Source: Ramlibacter cellulosilyticus (GTDB lineage Bacteria; Pseudomonadota; Gammaproteobacteria; Burkholderiales; Burkholderiaceae_C). Taken from it: a stretch of DNA of 64,000 bases. Shown here piece after piece: positions 17,235 to 25,322 of the stretch. The first letter of the stretch is position 1, and each line of letters begins with the position of its first letter. The stretch spans positions 806,001 to 870,000 of the forward strand of contig NZ_JACORT010000001.1 in assembly GCF_014297465.1 (NCBI RefSeq), given 5' to 3'. Under the pieces are notes generated by a model. It had not been told where the DNA came from. It saw nothing but the letters and a program-made list of their open reading frames with translations, and ran no database searches. The translations under genes and the position numbers were made by a program.

Positions 17235-18535
17235 CAGAAGAGGGAGGCTTGTTGCGCGATGCTGGGGTTCGCATTCGCGAAACCCAGCCTACGGTTCCCG
17301 TCCGCGAAACCCAGCGCACCCGGCGCATCCGCGGCAGGGCGGTGGTCCGGCAGGACCACGAAGGGCAGCACCTTGCGCAGCGGCACGTGCAGGCGCTGCA
17401 GGTCGTCGCTGCGCACGCGGCGCACGCGGCGCGCGAGCAGCAGGCGGTCCACCGCCTTCACGCCCAGGCCCGGCACGCGCAGCAGCAGCTCGCGCGGCGC
17501 GCGGTTCAGGTCGACGGGGAAGCGCTCGGGATGCGCGAGCGCCCAGGCGAGCTTGGGGTCGACTTCCAGCCGCAGCATGCCGCCCGTGCGCGCGGAGGCG
17601 ATCTCGTCGGCGGCGAAGCCGTAGAAGCGCATCAGCCAGTCGGCCTGGTACAGCCGGTGCTCGCGCACGAGCGGCGGTGCGGCCAGCGGCAGCGACGACG
17701 ACGCATCGGGAATGGGGCTGAACGCGGAGTAGTAGACGCGCTTGAGGCGGTAGGCGCCATACAGCTGCGCGCTGGTGGACAGGATCGTGGCGTCATCGGT
17801 CGCGTCGGCGCCGACGATCATCTGCGTGCTCTGGCCCGCTGCCGCGAAGGCTGCCGGCTGCGCCCGCGCGGGCTTCGCCCGCGGCAGCGACACCACCGGC
17901 GCCGCCGTCGCCTCCCGCACCTGCGCCTTCGCGTCGTCGATGTGCACGCGCAGGCGCGCCATCGAGCGCCGGATGGCGGCGACGTCCTTCTCGGGCGCGA
18001 GCCGCGTGAGGCTGTGCTCCGTGGGAAGCTCGATGTTGATGGAGAGGCGGTCCGCATAGCGGCCCGCGCGCTGCAGCAGTTCCGGCGCGGCGTCGGGGAT
18101 CGTCTTGAGGTGGATGTAGCCGCGGAAGTCGTGCTCCTCGCGCAGGCGCCGCGCGACTTCCACGACCTGCTCCATCGTGTAGTCGGGGCTGCGAATGATG
18201 CCGCTGGAGAGGAACAGCCCCTCGACGCAGTTGCGCCGGTAGAAGTCCAGCGTGAGCTGCACGACCTCGTCGACGGCGAAGCGCGCGCGCGGCACGTTGC
18301 TGCTCACGCGGTTGACGCAGTACAGGCAGTCGTAGAGGCAGAAGTTGGTGAGGAGGATCTTCAGCAGGGAGATGCAGCGGCCGTCGGGGGCGTAGCTGTG
18401 GCAGATGCCCATGCCCTCGTTGGAGCCCACGCCGCGACCCTGCGTGGAGTCGCGCCTGACGCCGCCCGACGACGCGCAGGAGGCGTCGTACTTGGCGGCG
18501 TCGGCGAGGATGGCGAGCTTGGCTTGGAGGTCCAC
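17234..18535 (-). CDS. putative DNA modification/repair radical SAM protein (UdgX-linked)
   Basis: A 433-residue radical SAM protein of the family always found beside UdgX. The Fe-S motif C-LYD-C-LY-C lies near residues 65-72. The N-terminal signature (LAKLAILADAAKYDASCASSG) and GMGICHSYAPDGRC are typical. A helix-hairpin-helix (RELLLRVPGLGVKAVDRLL, about 338-357) suggests DNA binding. GTG at 18535 matches the family start; a GTG at 18589 would add 18 residues and put the LexA box inside the gene. The last 25 codons are derived partly from a repeat (see 17266-17310). The chemical reaction is not known. Confidence 0.9.
   Translation of the reverse strand: MDLQAKLAILADAAKYDASCASSGGVRRDSTQGRGVGSNEGMGICHSYAPDGRCISLLKILLTNFCLYDCLYCVNRVSSNVPRARFAVDEVVQLTLDFYRRNCVEGLFLSSGIIRSPDYTMEQVVEVARRLREEHDFRGYIHLKTIPDAAPELLQRAGRYADRLSINIELPTEHSLTRLAPEKDVAAIRRSMARLRVHIDDAKAQVREATAAPVVSLPRAKPARAQPAAFAAAGQSTQMIVGADATDDATILSTSAQLYGAYRLKRVYYSAFSPIPDASSSLPLAAPPLVREHRLYQADWLMRFYGFAADEIASARTGGMLRLEVDPKLAWALAHPERFPVDLNRAPRELLLRVPGLGVKAVDRLLLARRVRRVRSDDLQRLHVPLRKVLPFVVLPDHRPAADAPGALGFADGNRRLGFANANPSIAQQASLF
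17266..17310. repeat. repeat-derived segment inside the radical-SAM gene 3' end
   Basis: GGGTTCGC...GCGAAACCCAGC occurs twice in near-identical form within 45 bp: GCATTCGCGAAACCCAGCC and CGTCCGCGAAACCCAGCG. On the coding strand they yield the imperfect protein repeat LGFADGNRR / LGFANANPS at the C-terminus. The composition is like the intergenic palindromes nearby, so this is probably a repeat that entered the coding end. Confidence 0.6.
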
Positions 18536-18551
18536 TGTATGAGCATACAGT
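18534..18551. promoter_or_regulatory. LexA (SOS) box at the rSAM-udgX operon
   Basis: On the gene strand the sequence is ACTGTATGCTCATACAGT. It has perfect CTGT-N8-ACAG symmetry, the established LexA recognition pattern of gamma- and betaproteobacteria, extended by one matching base on each side. The last G of the box is the first base of the GTG start at 18535. LexA bound here would block transcription of both genes. If the message begins within the box it would be essentially leaderless. Confidence 0.85.
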
Positions 18552-18611
18552 GTCCTGTGCCGGCCGGAGCCGACCGCCCCGCATTGCACGGGGCGCCCGC
18601 CAACAATTTCC

Positions 18612-18980
18612 TTACTGGGCGCTGCGGGCCGGCTGGCCGGCGAGCTGGCGGGAGGCGTCGAAGGCCTGCTTGGTGGACGCGAGGTAGGCGGAGCCGCTGT
18701 CTTCGCTCGTGAAGGCGGCGACGGCGTTGCGGCTGGCCAGGTACTCGTTGGTCACCTGCGCGCGGGTCTTCTCGCCGCGGAAGGACTTCAGCGGGTTGTA
18801 CGAGGTGGACCACGGGTTCACGCCCGCGTTCCGGTACTCGACGAGCTGGGCCTGCACGGCGGTGCGGGTGGCCGGGGCGGCCACGCGGGCGGCGAACTGG
18901 CCGGAAGCGTCCATGTCGTCCGCGAAGGCGGTCAGGGCGGACAGGGACAGGGCGGCGAGGACGATCTTGGAGACTTTCAT
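18612..18980 (-). CDS. DUF4148 domain secreted protein
   Basis: A 122-residue product with a signal peptide (MKVSKIVLAALSLSALTAFA, cleaved near residue 20). Two short repeated motifs of the DUF4148 type follow: TRTAVQAQLVEYRNAGVNPW and KTRAQVTNEYLASRN. These proteins are abundant in Burkholderiales and are periplasmic; no biochemical role is established. GGGAAACACC precedes the ATG. It is divergent from the LysR gene, with 114 bp between starts. Confidence 0.82.
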   Translation of the reverse strand: MKVSKIVLAALSLSALTAFADDMDASGQFAARVAAPATRTAVQAQLVEYRNAGVNPWSTSYNPLKSFRGEKTRAQVTNEYLASRNAVAAFTSEDSGSAYLASTKQAFDASRQLAGQPARSAQ

Positions 18981-19094
18981 GGTGTTTCCCTCTGGGTTGG
19001 CGTTGGCGATGGAGAGACTGTATTCCTCCGTACTGCTGCAAAAAACAGCCTTCAACGCAATCCGTCATTGCGATTACTGAAATAATCAGCCCCC

Positions 19095-20018
19095 ATGGAC
19101 CGACTGCAATCGATGAGGGTGTTCCAGGAAGTGGTCGACGAAGGCGGCTTCGCCGCCGCCGCCCGCAAGCTCGAACTCACGCCGGCGGCCGTCACCCGGC
19201 TCGTGAGCGACCTGGAGAAGCACCTCGGGGTGCGGCTGCTGCAGCGGACCACCCGGCGCCTGTCGCTCACCCCTGCCGGCGAGGCCTACCTCGGGCGCCT
19301 GCGCGGCATCCTCACGGACATCGACGAAGCCGATGCCGTGGTGCAGGCGCAGAGCCGCGAGATGAGCGGCACCGTGCGGGTGCTGGCGCAGCCCGTCGTG
19401 GCCACGCACATCATCGCGCCCGCGATCGCCGACTTCCAGCGCCTGCATCCCGACGTGCACCTGGAACTGCACGTGCACGACGTGGTGGACCCCAACGTGG
19501 AGGACTACGACCTCACGATCGTGAACGGCGCGGTCCCGCTGGTGGCGAGCGCGATCGTGCGCACCGTGATCGAGAGCCAGGCGGTGTTCTGCGCCTCGCC
19601 CGCGTACCTGCAGCGCCACGGCGAACCGAAGCACCCGCAGGACCTGCGCGAACACCGCTGCCTGCGCCTGCGCGCCGAAGGCACGCGCCTGCGCGCGATG
19701 ACGCTGATCGATCCGAGCAACGACGACAGGCGCATCGAGGTGGACGTGCCCGCCGTGGTGACGGCCAACCACACGGACTCGCTGATGCGTGCGACCATCT
19801 CCGGCGCGGGCATCGGCATCCAGCCGGCGGACCTGATCGCGCCCATGCTGAAGGCGGGCGTGCTGCAGCGGGTGCTCGCACCGTGGATCACGGGCCGCAT
19901 CCGCCTCGTCGCGGCGCTCCCGAGCCGCAAGTTCATGCCGGCGCGCACGCGCGCCTTCCTGGACTTCCTCGTGGAGTACACCCGCAACGCGATGGCGGGA
20001 CTGGAAGAGGGGCGCTGA
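19095..20018 (+). CDS. LysR family transcriptional regulator
   Basis: A 307-residue regulator. The N-terminal winged helix-turn-helix (MRVFQEVVDEGGFAAAARKLELTPAAVTRLVSDLEKHLGVRL) is followed by a periplasmic-binding-protein-like effector domain (about 90-300). The sequence resembles the CrgA/DsdC-like group that often controls the divergent gene. Here that neighbour is the DUF4148 protein, an unlikely metabolic target, so regulon and ligand are unknown. Confidence 0.92.
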   Translation: MDRLQSMRVFQEVVDEGGFAAAARKLELTPAAVTRLVSDLEKHLGVRLLQRTTRRLSLTPAGEAYLGRLRGILTDIDEADAVVQAQSREMSGTVRVLAQPVVATHIIAPAIADFQRLHPDVHLELHVHDVVDPNVEDYDLTIVNGAVPLVASAIVRTVIESQAVFCASPAYLQRHGEPKHPQDLREHRCLRLRAEGTRLRAMTLIDPSNDDRRIEVDVPAVVTANHTDSLMRATISGAGIGIQPADLIAPMLKAGVLQRVLAPWITGRIRLVAALPSRKFMPARTRAFLDFLVEYTRNAMAGLEEGR

Positions 20019-20025
20019 GCGGCGC

Positions 20026-20340
20026 TCAGGCTTGCGCGGGTGCCACGCGCAGGCCGACCCAGGCCGCGCCGATCACGGCGTTCACCGGCACGGCGAGGGC
20101 GCAAGGCACGTAGAACACGACCGAGAACCCGGGCGCGTGCAGCACGGATTCGACGAGCACGCCGAGGCTGTAGAAGGAAAGGCCGCACCACATCCACCGC
20201 TTCATGTACGTGGGCAGCCAGCGCGCCTGGTCGCGGTTGTGGCGCCATGCGGCGGCGCGCTCGAGCAGCGTGCCGCGGTTGACGTCCTTGAACAGCCAGC
20301 CGAAGAAGAAGTAGCGGTACAGCAGGGTGCCGAAAGACAT
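20026..20340 (-). CDS. hypothetical membrane protein
   Basis: A 104-residue protein starting MSFGTLLYRYFFFGWLFKDVNRGTLLERAAAW. It has two clear hydrophobic segments (WMWCGLSFYSLGVLVESVL and FSVVFYVPCALAVPVNAVIGAAWVGL) and a positively charged middle (RHNRDQARWLPTYMKRW). It is convergent with the LysR gene, 7 bp away. No family recognised. Confidence 0.6.
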   Translation of the reverse strand: MSFGTLLYRYFFFGWLFKDVNRGTLLERAAAWRHNRDQARWLPTYMKRWMWCGLSFYSLGVLVESVLHAPGFSVVFYVPCALAVPVNAVIGAAWVGLRVAPAQA

Positions 20341-20542
20341 GATGCGCCTTCACTCCGTGACGCGGCCCGCCTGCGCGGCCGCGTTGCCATGTTCGATCCT
20401 TGTAGCGGCAAGGCTCGTGCGTGTCCATGCTGGTTTCGTGTAGGAACGCGGTACCCGGCCGGCCGATTCTTAAGGGCACTGGACTGGTGCGCCACGCTGC
20501 CGCACTGCAGCAGGCACAATGGACCTTTCACGAAAGCAGTTC

Positions 20543-20773
20543 ATGACCCATTGGACGGAAGAACTGGCCGCGGCGGAAGCGCAAGCCGAGCGCTTCGAGG
20601 CCGCAGAGAGCCAGGCGGAACAGCAGTTCCACATCGTGCTGGCCGAAGCCGAGCAGGCCGGTGATTCCCAGCGTGCGCTGCAAAGCCCCGAATTCCGGCA
20701 GTGGATGGATGCGCGCTGCGCGACCGACCTTGCGTGGGGTTCGTGGTTCCTGTTGAAGGGTGCGAAGGGGTAA
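20543..20773 (+). CDS. small hypothetical protein
   Basis: A 76-residue acidic, helical protein (MTHWTEELAAAEAQAERFEAAESQAEQQF) with a Trp-rich C-terminus (LAWGSWFLLKGAKG). An in-frame ATG at 20519 would add 8 residues. That ATG lies inside a -10-like CACAAT (20515-20520), which makes 20543 the more likely start. A palindromic repeat begins 8 bp after the stop. Function unknown. Confidence 0.5.
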   Translation: MTHWTEELAAAEAQAERFEAAESQAEQQFHIVLAEAEQAGDSQRALQSPEFRQWMDARCATDLAWGSWFLLKGAKG

Positions 20774-20780
20774 GTCGTTC

Positions 20781-20831
20781 GGTGGGGTTCGCTGACGCTC
20801 ACCATCCGCGGCTTCCGCCGCGCCACCCTAC
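20781..20831. repeat. dispersed palindromic repeat (same family as 15692-15804)
   Basis: Runs from GGTGGGGTTCGC to CCACCCTAC with inner GCGGC/GCCGC pairing. It separates the small hypothetical gene from ligD, ending about 105 bp before the ligD start. Confidence 0.85.
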
Positions 20832-20838
20832 AAGAAAC

Positions 20839-20874
20839 TCCTACAAGAGCAGGCACGCGCGTCGCTGACGATCG
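20839..20874 (+). promoter_or_regulatory. YCCTAC(A)-N25-ATCG motif upstream of ligD
   Basis: TCCTACA at 20839-20845 is followed after 25 bases by ATCG at 20871. The same heptamer with ATTG 24-26 bases downstream occurs on the minus strand before three small genes (23211-23245, 33242-33276, 46479-46515). The constant spacing suggests a shared promoter or activator site. No factor is known to me for it. Confidence 0.4.
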
Positions 20875-20936
20875 GGCTTTCCGTCGAAGGGAGCCCTGCC
20901 ATCGCGCGACGACGCATCGCCCTGCCGGCGGCCGCC

Positions 20937-22781
20937 GTGCCGGCCGACCTGCCCGCCACCCTCGAGCCCGAGCTCGCCACGCTGGTGGACAAGCCCTTGC
21001 CGGGCGACTGGATCTACGAGATCAAGTTCGACGGCTACCGCATGCTCGCGCGCGTCGGTGGCCGTGACGACGTGCGCATCGTCACCCGCCGCGGCAACGA
21101 CTGGACGCACCGCTTCTCCGCCCTGCGCCGCGCGCTCGTCGCGGCGAAGCTGCCGCCCGGCTGGTACGACGGCGAGATCGTGCTGCTGGACGAGGCAGGC
21201 AAGCCCAGTTTCAACGGCCTGCAGAACGCGATCGAGAGCGACCGCAACGATGCGATCGTCTTCTATCTCTTCGACGTGCCGTTCTGCGATGGCCACGACC
21301 TGCGGCGCGTGCCGGTGGAGGAGCGCCGGGCACTGCTGCAATCCTTGGTGAAGGAAGGCGAGCGGCTTCGCTTCAGCCAGGAGATCGGCGGCGACGCCGC
21401 GGCGATCCTGCACTCCGCATGTCGCCTGGGGCTGGAAGGCGTCATCGGCAAGCGGCGCGGTTCGATCTACGTGCAGCGGCGCTCCGACGACTGGATCAAG
21501 CTCAAATGCACGCAGCGCCAGGAGTTCGTCATCGGCGGCTTCACGTGGCCGGACGACGCGCGGCCCAACGGCATAGGCGCGCTGCTCGTGGGCCACGTCG
21601 ACGACACGGGCGAGCTGCAGTACGCGGGCAAGGTGGGCACGGGCTTCACCGGCGAGATGTCCGCGGCACTGCGCCAGCGCCTGGAAGCAATGGCGGTCCG
21701 CAAGCGGCCGTTCGCCGGGCCGACCGGACACGACAGGCACGCGACCTGGGTAGCTCCCGTGCTGGTCTGCGAAGTGACCTACAACGAGTGGCCGGAGAAC
21801 GGAAGCCTGCGCCATGCATCGTTCAAGGGCTTGCGCGAGGACAAGCCCGCGCCCGCCGTGCAGCGCGAGCGGCCCGCGCCCACACCGCCGCCCGCCGCGC
21901 CCGTGCTGCGCAAGGTGACGCACGGCAGCCGCGTGATGGACCCCTCCACCGGCTTCACCAAGCTCGATGTCGTGCGGTACTACGTGGAGGTGGCGCCGTG
22001 GGTGCTGCCGCATTTGCGCGGGCGCCCCGCGTACATCCGCCGTGCGCCGCTCGGGATCACGCAACCCATGGTGTTCCAGCAGCATCCCGAAGGGCTGCGC
22101 GGCCTGCGCGGCACCGACCCGGCGCTGTGGCCGGGGCACGATCCGGCGATCGCCTTCGACACGCCGGAGGACCTGTTCGCCGCGGCGCAGCTCGGGATGA
22201 TCGAGCTGCACACCTGGAACTCCACCGCCCGCGCGATCGGGCAGCCGGACCGCATCGTGTTCGATCTGGACCCGGGCGAGGACCTGCCGTGGGCGCAGCT
22301 GCAGGAAGGCGCCGTGCTGCTGCGCGCGCTGCTGCAGGAGCTGGGGCTGCACAGCTGGCTGAAGACCACGGGCGGCAAGGGCCTGCACCTGTGGGTTCCG
22401 CTCGCGCCGGTGCGGGATTACGAGACGGTGAAGGACTTCTCCGAAGCGGTGGTGCAGCACATGGCGCGCACGATCCCGCAGCGCTTCGTCGCGAAGTCCG
22501 GGCCGCGCAACCGCGTGGGCCGCATCTTCATCGACTACCTGCGCAACGGCTGGGTGCAATCCACGGCCGAAGCCTTCTCGGCGCGGGCGCGGCCGGGGAT
22601 GGGCGTGTCGATGCCCGTCGCGTGGGAGGAACTGCCGCGGCTCAGGGGCGGCGACCACTGGAACATCGCCACCGCGACCGAGCACCTCGCGAAGCTGAAG
22701 GCCGACCCGTGGGCGGGCTACTGGAAGAAGCCCCAGAAGCTCGATGCGGCGATGAAGAAGCTCGGGTTCGCGAAGATGTAG
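20937..22781 (+). CDS. ligD: DNA ligase D lacking the phosphoesterase domain (ligase + primase/polymerase)
   Basis: The 614-residue protein has an ATP-dependent ligase domain (about 1-295) with nucleophile Lys30 in EIKFDG, DGEIV, and motif V SDDWIKLK. An AEP primase/polymerase domain follows (about 320-614) with the metal motif FDLDPGED, TTGGKGLHLWVP and the terminal IDYLRNGWVQSTAEAFSARARPG segment. LigD repairs double-strand breaks with Ku by end joining. The N-terminal 3'-phosphoesterase domain common in LigD is absent. GTG 20937 is the first canonical start; the frame stays open upstream through ATC 20901, which has a GAAGGGAG site before it. No ku gene lies in this window. The stop codon lies within a repeat. 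Confidence 0.9.
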   Translation: MPADLPATLEPELATLVDKPLPGDWIYEIKFDGYRMLARVGGRDDVRIVTRRGNDWTHRFSALRRALVAAKLPPGWYDGEIVLLDEAGKPSFNGLQNAIESDRNDAIVFYLFDVPFCDGHDLRRVPVEERRALLQSLVKEGERLRFSQEIGGDAAAILHSACRLGLEGVIGKRRGSIYVQRRSDDWIKLKCTQRQEFVIGGFTWPDDARPNGIGALLVGHVDDTGELQYAGKVGTGFTGEMSAALRQRLEAMAVRKRPFAGPTGHDRHATWVAPVLVCEVTYNEWPENGSLRHASFKGLREDKPAPAVQRERPAPTPPPAAPVLRKVTHGSRVMDPSTGFTKLDVVRYYVEVAPWVLPHLRGRPAYIRRAPLGITQPMVFQQHPEGLRGLRGTDPALWPGHDPAIAFDTPEDLFAAAQLGMIELHTWNSTARAIGQPDRIVFDLDPGEDLPWAQLQEGAVLLRALLQELGLHSWLKTTGGKGLHLWVPLAPVRDYETVKDFSEAVVQHMARTIPQRFVAKSGPRNRVGRIFIDYLRNGWVQSTAEAFSARARPGMGVSMPVAWEELPRLRGGDHWNIATATEHLAKLKADPWAGYWKKPQKLDAAMKKLGFAKM

Positions 22782-22829
22782 GGTGGCCGCGGCGCGCCGC
22801 GGGAAGGTGAGCCGCAGGCGAACCCCACC
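22778..22829. repeat. dispersed palindromic repeat carrying the ligD stop codon
   Basis: From GTAGGGTGG to GCGAACCCCACC, in inverted orientation to the copy before ligD. The TAG at 22779-22781 is the ligD stop, so the element abuts or truncated the coding end. Copies of this family therefore bracket ligD. Confidence 0.85.
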
Positions 22830-22833
22830 GTCC

Positions 22834-23205
22834 TCAGACCGTCGCGTCGACGGCGCGTTCGCCCGGCGGCATCTCGTCGAGTTCGATGGAGATCCGCGTC
22901 GCGCCGTCGAGGTCCAGGTTGGCGTCGTCGCGCGCATCCGCGACCGCGGTGAACTGCCCGTCGAGCCACAGGAAACGCACGCTGCGCGCGATGGCCTGCA
23001 GCGCCTCCTCCTCGGTGAAGAAGCCGCCGTCGGACTGCTGGTTGCCATCGAGCAGGTAGCGGAAACTGCCGCCGTCCTCGCGCGTGATCGCGCCGAGGTC
23101 GATCACCTTCTGGGTGCGGTTGCGTGCATAGATCCGCCCCTTGGCGGCATACAGCAGGAAGGGCTGGCGCACGGGGCTGCGGGTGGTGGTGTCGTCGTTG
23201 GCCAT
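22834..23205 (-). CDS. small conserved hypothetical protein
   Basis: A 123-residue soluble protein with alternating short strands (PFLLYAAKGRIYARNRTQKVIDLGAITREDGGSF) and an acidic C-terminal half (DARDDANLDLDGATRISIELDEMPPGERAVDATV). No signal peptide. The start at 23205 lies 35 bp from a TCCTACA motif, like several other genes here. It is convergent with ligD. I do not recognise the family. Confidence 0.6.
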   Translation of the reverse strand: MANDDTTTRSPVRQPFLLYAAKGRIYARNRTQKVIDLGAITREDGGSFRYLLDGNQQSDGGFFTEEEALQAIARSVRFLWLDGQFTAVADARDDANLDLDGATRISIELDEMPPGERAVDATV

Positions 23206-23257
23206 GGCCCCAATCTCGCGTCCCGGCCGCGCCGCGCCTGTAGGACCGCGCCGCGGC

Positions 23258-24175
23258 TCAGGGCCGCCAGGCCAGCGCGAGCAGGCCCGCGACCACCAGC
23301 GCCAGCCCGCCTTGCTCCACGGTGGCGAGCTTCTCGCGCAGCAGGCGGCGCGAGACGAGGTAGCTGAACACGACTTCCACCATGCCCAGGGTGCGCACGT
23401 TCGCCGCGGTGGTGAGCGCGAAGGCGGTGAACCAGCCGATGGACGCGAGCGCGCCCATGCAGCCCGCGATGGCGGAGATGCGCCACGCGCTGACGGTGGC
23501 GCGCAGGGAGGCGGGCGCGCGCCACGCGAGCCATCCCCCCAGCAGCACGGTCTGGATGGACTGCGCGAGCAGCACGCCCCAGGCGCCCGCCATCCAGGCG
23601 GAGCTCTCCGGGATCTGCAGCGACGCGCCGCGGTAACCCACCGCGGACAGCGCGAAGCCCGCGCCCGAGGCCAGCCCGTACCAGGCCGCGCCGGAGGTCC
23701 ACGCCCGCCCTTCGACGGCGGCGCCCCTGGCGGGCAGCGAAAGCATGATCACGCCGGCCGTGGCGAGCGCGATGGCCACGAGCGTCGTCGCAGCCGGCAG
23801 CTCGCGCAGGAAAAGCGACCCGAACAGCGCGACCTGCAAGGCATCCGTCTTCGAGAAGGCGACGCCGACCACGAAGTTGCGCTGCTTCATGGCCGCGAGC
23901 AGGAAGGCGGTCGCGGCCAGCTGGCCCAGCGCGCCCAGCAGCAGCCAGCCGAAATAGCCGGCGTGGAAGGCGGGGAGGGGCGCCGCGGTCGCGGGCAGCC
24001 GGTGCAGCAGCAGCACCCAGGCTGCCGCGAAGGGAATGCCGTAGAGGAAGCGCGAGAGCGTGGCGCCGAGCGTGCCCGCTTGCGCCACCAGCGAACGCTG
24101 TGCCGCATTGCGCGCCGTCTGGGCCAGCGCGGCCCAGAGGACGATGGGAACCCAGAGCCAGGAGGCGGAGCTCAA
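23258..24175 (-). CDS. EamA/DMT-type transporter
   Basis: The 305-residue membrane protein has about ten hydrophobic segments in two halves, each ending in the EamA pattern (LFGSLFLRELPAATTLVAIALATAGVIML and VFSYLVSRRLLREKLATVEQGGLALVVAGLLAL). Such proteins export small metabolites; the substrate is unknown. The start is a TTG at 24175 overlapping the stop of the upstream gene (TTGA), which fits the helix 1 boundary (LWVPIVLWAALAQTARN). The two genes are thus coupled. Confidence 0.85.
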   Translation of the reverse strand: MSSASWLWVPIVLWAALAQTARNAAQRSLVAQAGTLGATLSRFLYGIPFAAAWVLLLHRLPATAAPLPAFHAGYFGWLLLGALGQLAATAFLLAAMKQRNFVVGVAFSKTDALQVALFGSLFLRELPAATTLVAIALATAGVIMLSLPARGAAVEGRAWTSGAAWYGLASGAGFALSAVGYRGASLQIPESSAWMAGAWGVLLAQSIQTVLLGGWLAWRAPASLRATVSAWRISAIAGCMGALASIGWFTAFALTTAANVRTLGMVEVVFSYLVSRRLLREKLATVEQGGLALVVAGLLALAWRP

Positions 24176-24576
24176 CCCTTGCAGCTGCTGCCGGTGGCGC
24201 GGGTGAAGGACTGGCCGGTCGCCAGCGCCAGCATGCCGGAGGCGCTGACGATGCGCAGTTCGTCGCCGCTGGCCTGCAGCTCCATCGTGTGGTCGCGTTG
24301 CGGGTCGACCTTCACGCGGGTGCCTTCCACCTTGCCGGTGATCTCGCGCACGCGCTGCTTGCGCACGAGCCGCCCCTGCACGTTGGCGTACTGCTGCGCG
24401 ATCTCCAGCGTGAACTCGTGCAGCAGGCCGGCGCCGCACCAGAGGCCCCCGACCGCAGCCACGCCGGTTCCGCGCGCGCTCACCTGTTCCGAGGCGCTAC
24501 CGGGTGCGGCAGAGGCAGGGAACGCGGCGGCGAGCGCCAGGGCGGCTGCCAGGCAGGAGCGGGACGGGAACGGCAT
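24172..24576 (-). CDS. secreted hypothetical protein
   Basis: A 134-residue protein with signal peptide (MPFPSRSCLAAALALAAAFPASA). The mature part is a small beta-rich domain (GLWCGAGLLHEFTLEIAQQYANVQGRLVRKQRVREITGKVEGTRV) with two Cys, near residue 47 and at the C-terminus, that could pair. It overlaps the transporter start by 4 bp. No function recognised. Confidence 0.6.
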   Translation of the reverse strand: MPFPSRSCLAAALALAAAFPASAAPGSASEQVSARGTGVAAVGGLWCGAGLLHEFTLEIAQQYANVQGRLVRKQRVREITGKVEGTRVKVDPQRDHTMELQASGDELRIVSASGMLALATGQSFTRATGSSCKG

Positions 24577-24634
24577 GGCGCGCACGATAGCACCATGCGC
24601 GGCCGCGTTCACTTCCGTCGTGCAAAGACCTGAC

Positions 24635-25318
24635 TCAGCGGCGAGGCGGCTGGGGAGCGGGCAGGCGCTCCCGGGCGGGGCGGCGCAGGTACATCTGGTC
24701 GGACCAGGTGGCCAGCCACTGCGGCCGGTAGGCCACGAGCAGGCTCACCAGGGCGCAGGACCAGGACGCCTCGCCCATCGCGAGCAGGAAGACGGCGACG
24801 CGCTGCAGGTCCGCCGTGGGGCCTTGCAGGCCGTGCGTCAGCGCGGCGGCGCAGAAGCCGCAGGCGGCCAGCGTCAGCATCGGCACGAAGAACGCGCGGC
24901 CCAGCATGTACGCGACGGGGTTGGGCCCGAAGGCCTTGCGCACGCCGTGGCCCAGCAGGAGGACCAGCGTGGCGGGCAGGAGACCGGCCCACACCGTCAG
25001 CGACAGCGCATGCCCGAAGGACGCATCCGCCGTGAGCATGGTGCTCAGCCCCGCCACGGTGATGACGGGCACGGCCAGCGGCCAGCCAAGCAGCAGGACC
25101 ACCAGCGGTGCACCGGACCAGTGCAGCGGCAGGGGCAGGAGGGCCAGGCCGGGCCATGACCACAGCCACGGCAACACCGTGAGCGATGCCAGGAAAGGCG
25201 TCACCAGCGGGGGCACGTCGCCGCCGTAGCGAAGCAACAGGCGCCACGGCCGCACCGCGAGGGTCGCGGCCCAGGCGAGCGCGAACAGGAGGATCTCGGC
25301 GAGCGCGCGTGCTTCCAT
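24635..25318 (-). CDS. integral membrane protein, COG3235/CbiM-like
   Basis: This 227-residue protein has six or seven hydrophobic segments. The pattern LLGWPLAVPVITVAGLSTML and a later NPVAYMLGRAFFVPML helix resemble the COG3235 membrane proteins that are annotated as energy-coupling-factor permease-like. No ATPase component is adjacent, so transport is unproven. The Pro/Arg-rich C-terminus (RRPARERLPAPQPPRR) is cytoplasmic. It starts 4 bp from the stop of the small gene upstream. Confidence 0.6.
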   Translation of the reverse strand: MEARALAEILLFALAWAATLAVRPWRLLLRYGGDVPPLVTPFLASLTVLPWLWSWPGLALLPLPLHWSGAPLVVLLLGWPLAVPVITVAGLSTMLTADASFGHALSLTVWAGLLPATLVLLLGHGVRKAFGPNPVAYMLGRAFFVPMLTLAACGFCAAALTHGLQGPTADLQRVAVFLLAMGEASWSCALVSLLVAYRPQWLATWSDQMYLRRPARERLPAPQPPRR

Positions 25319-25322
25319 CGCT

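Noticed and set aside
18589..18589. GTG at 18589 as start of the radical-SAM gene
   Set aside because: It would add 18 residues unlike the family N-terminus and has no well-placed ribosome site; kept only as an alternative.
20937..24575. ku gene beside ligD
   Set aside because: Checked the neighbours on both strands; none has a Ku core. Ku may be elsewhere in the genome.
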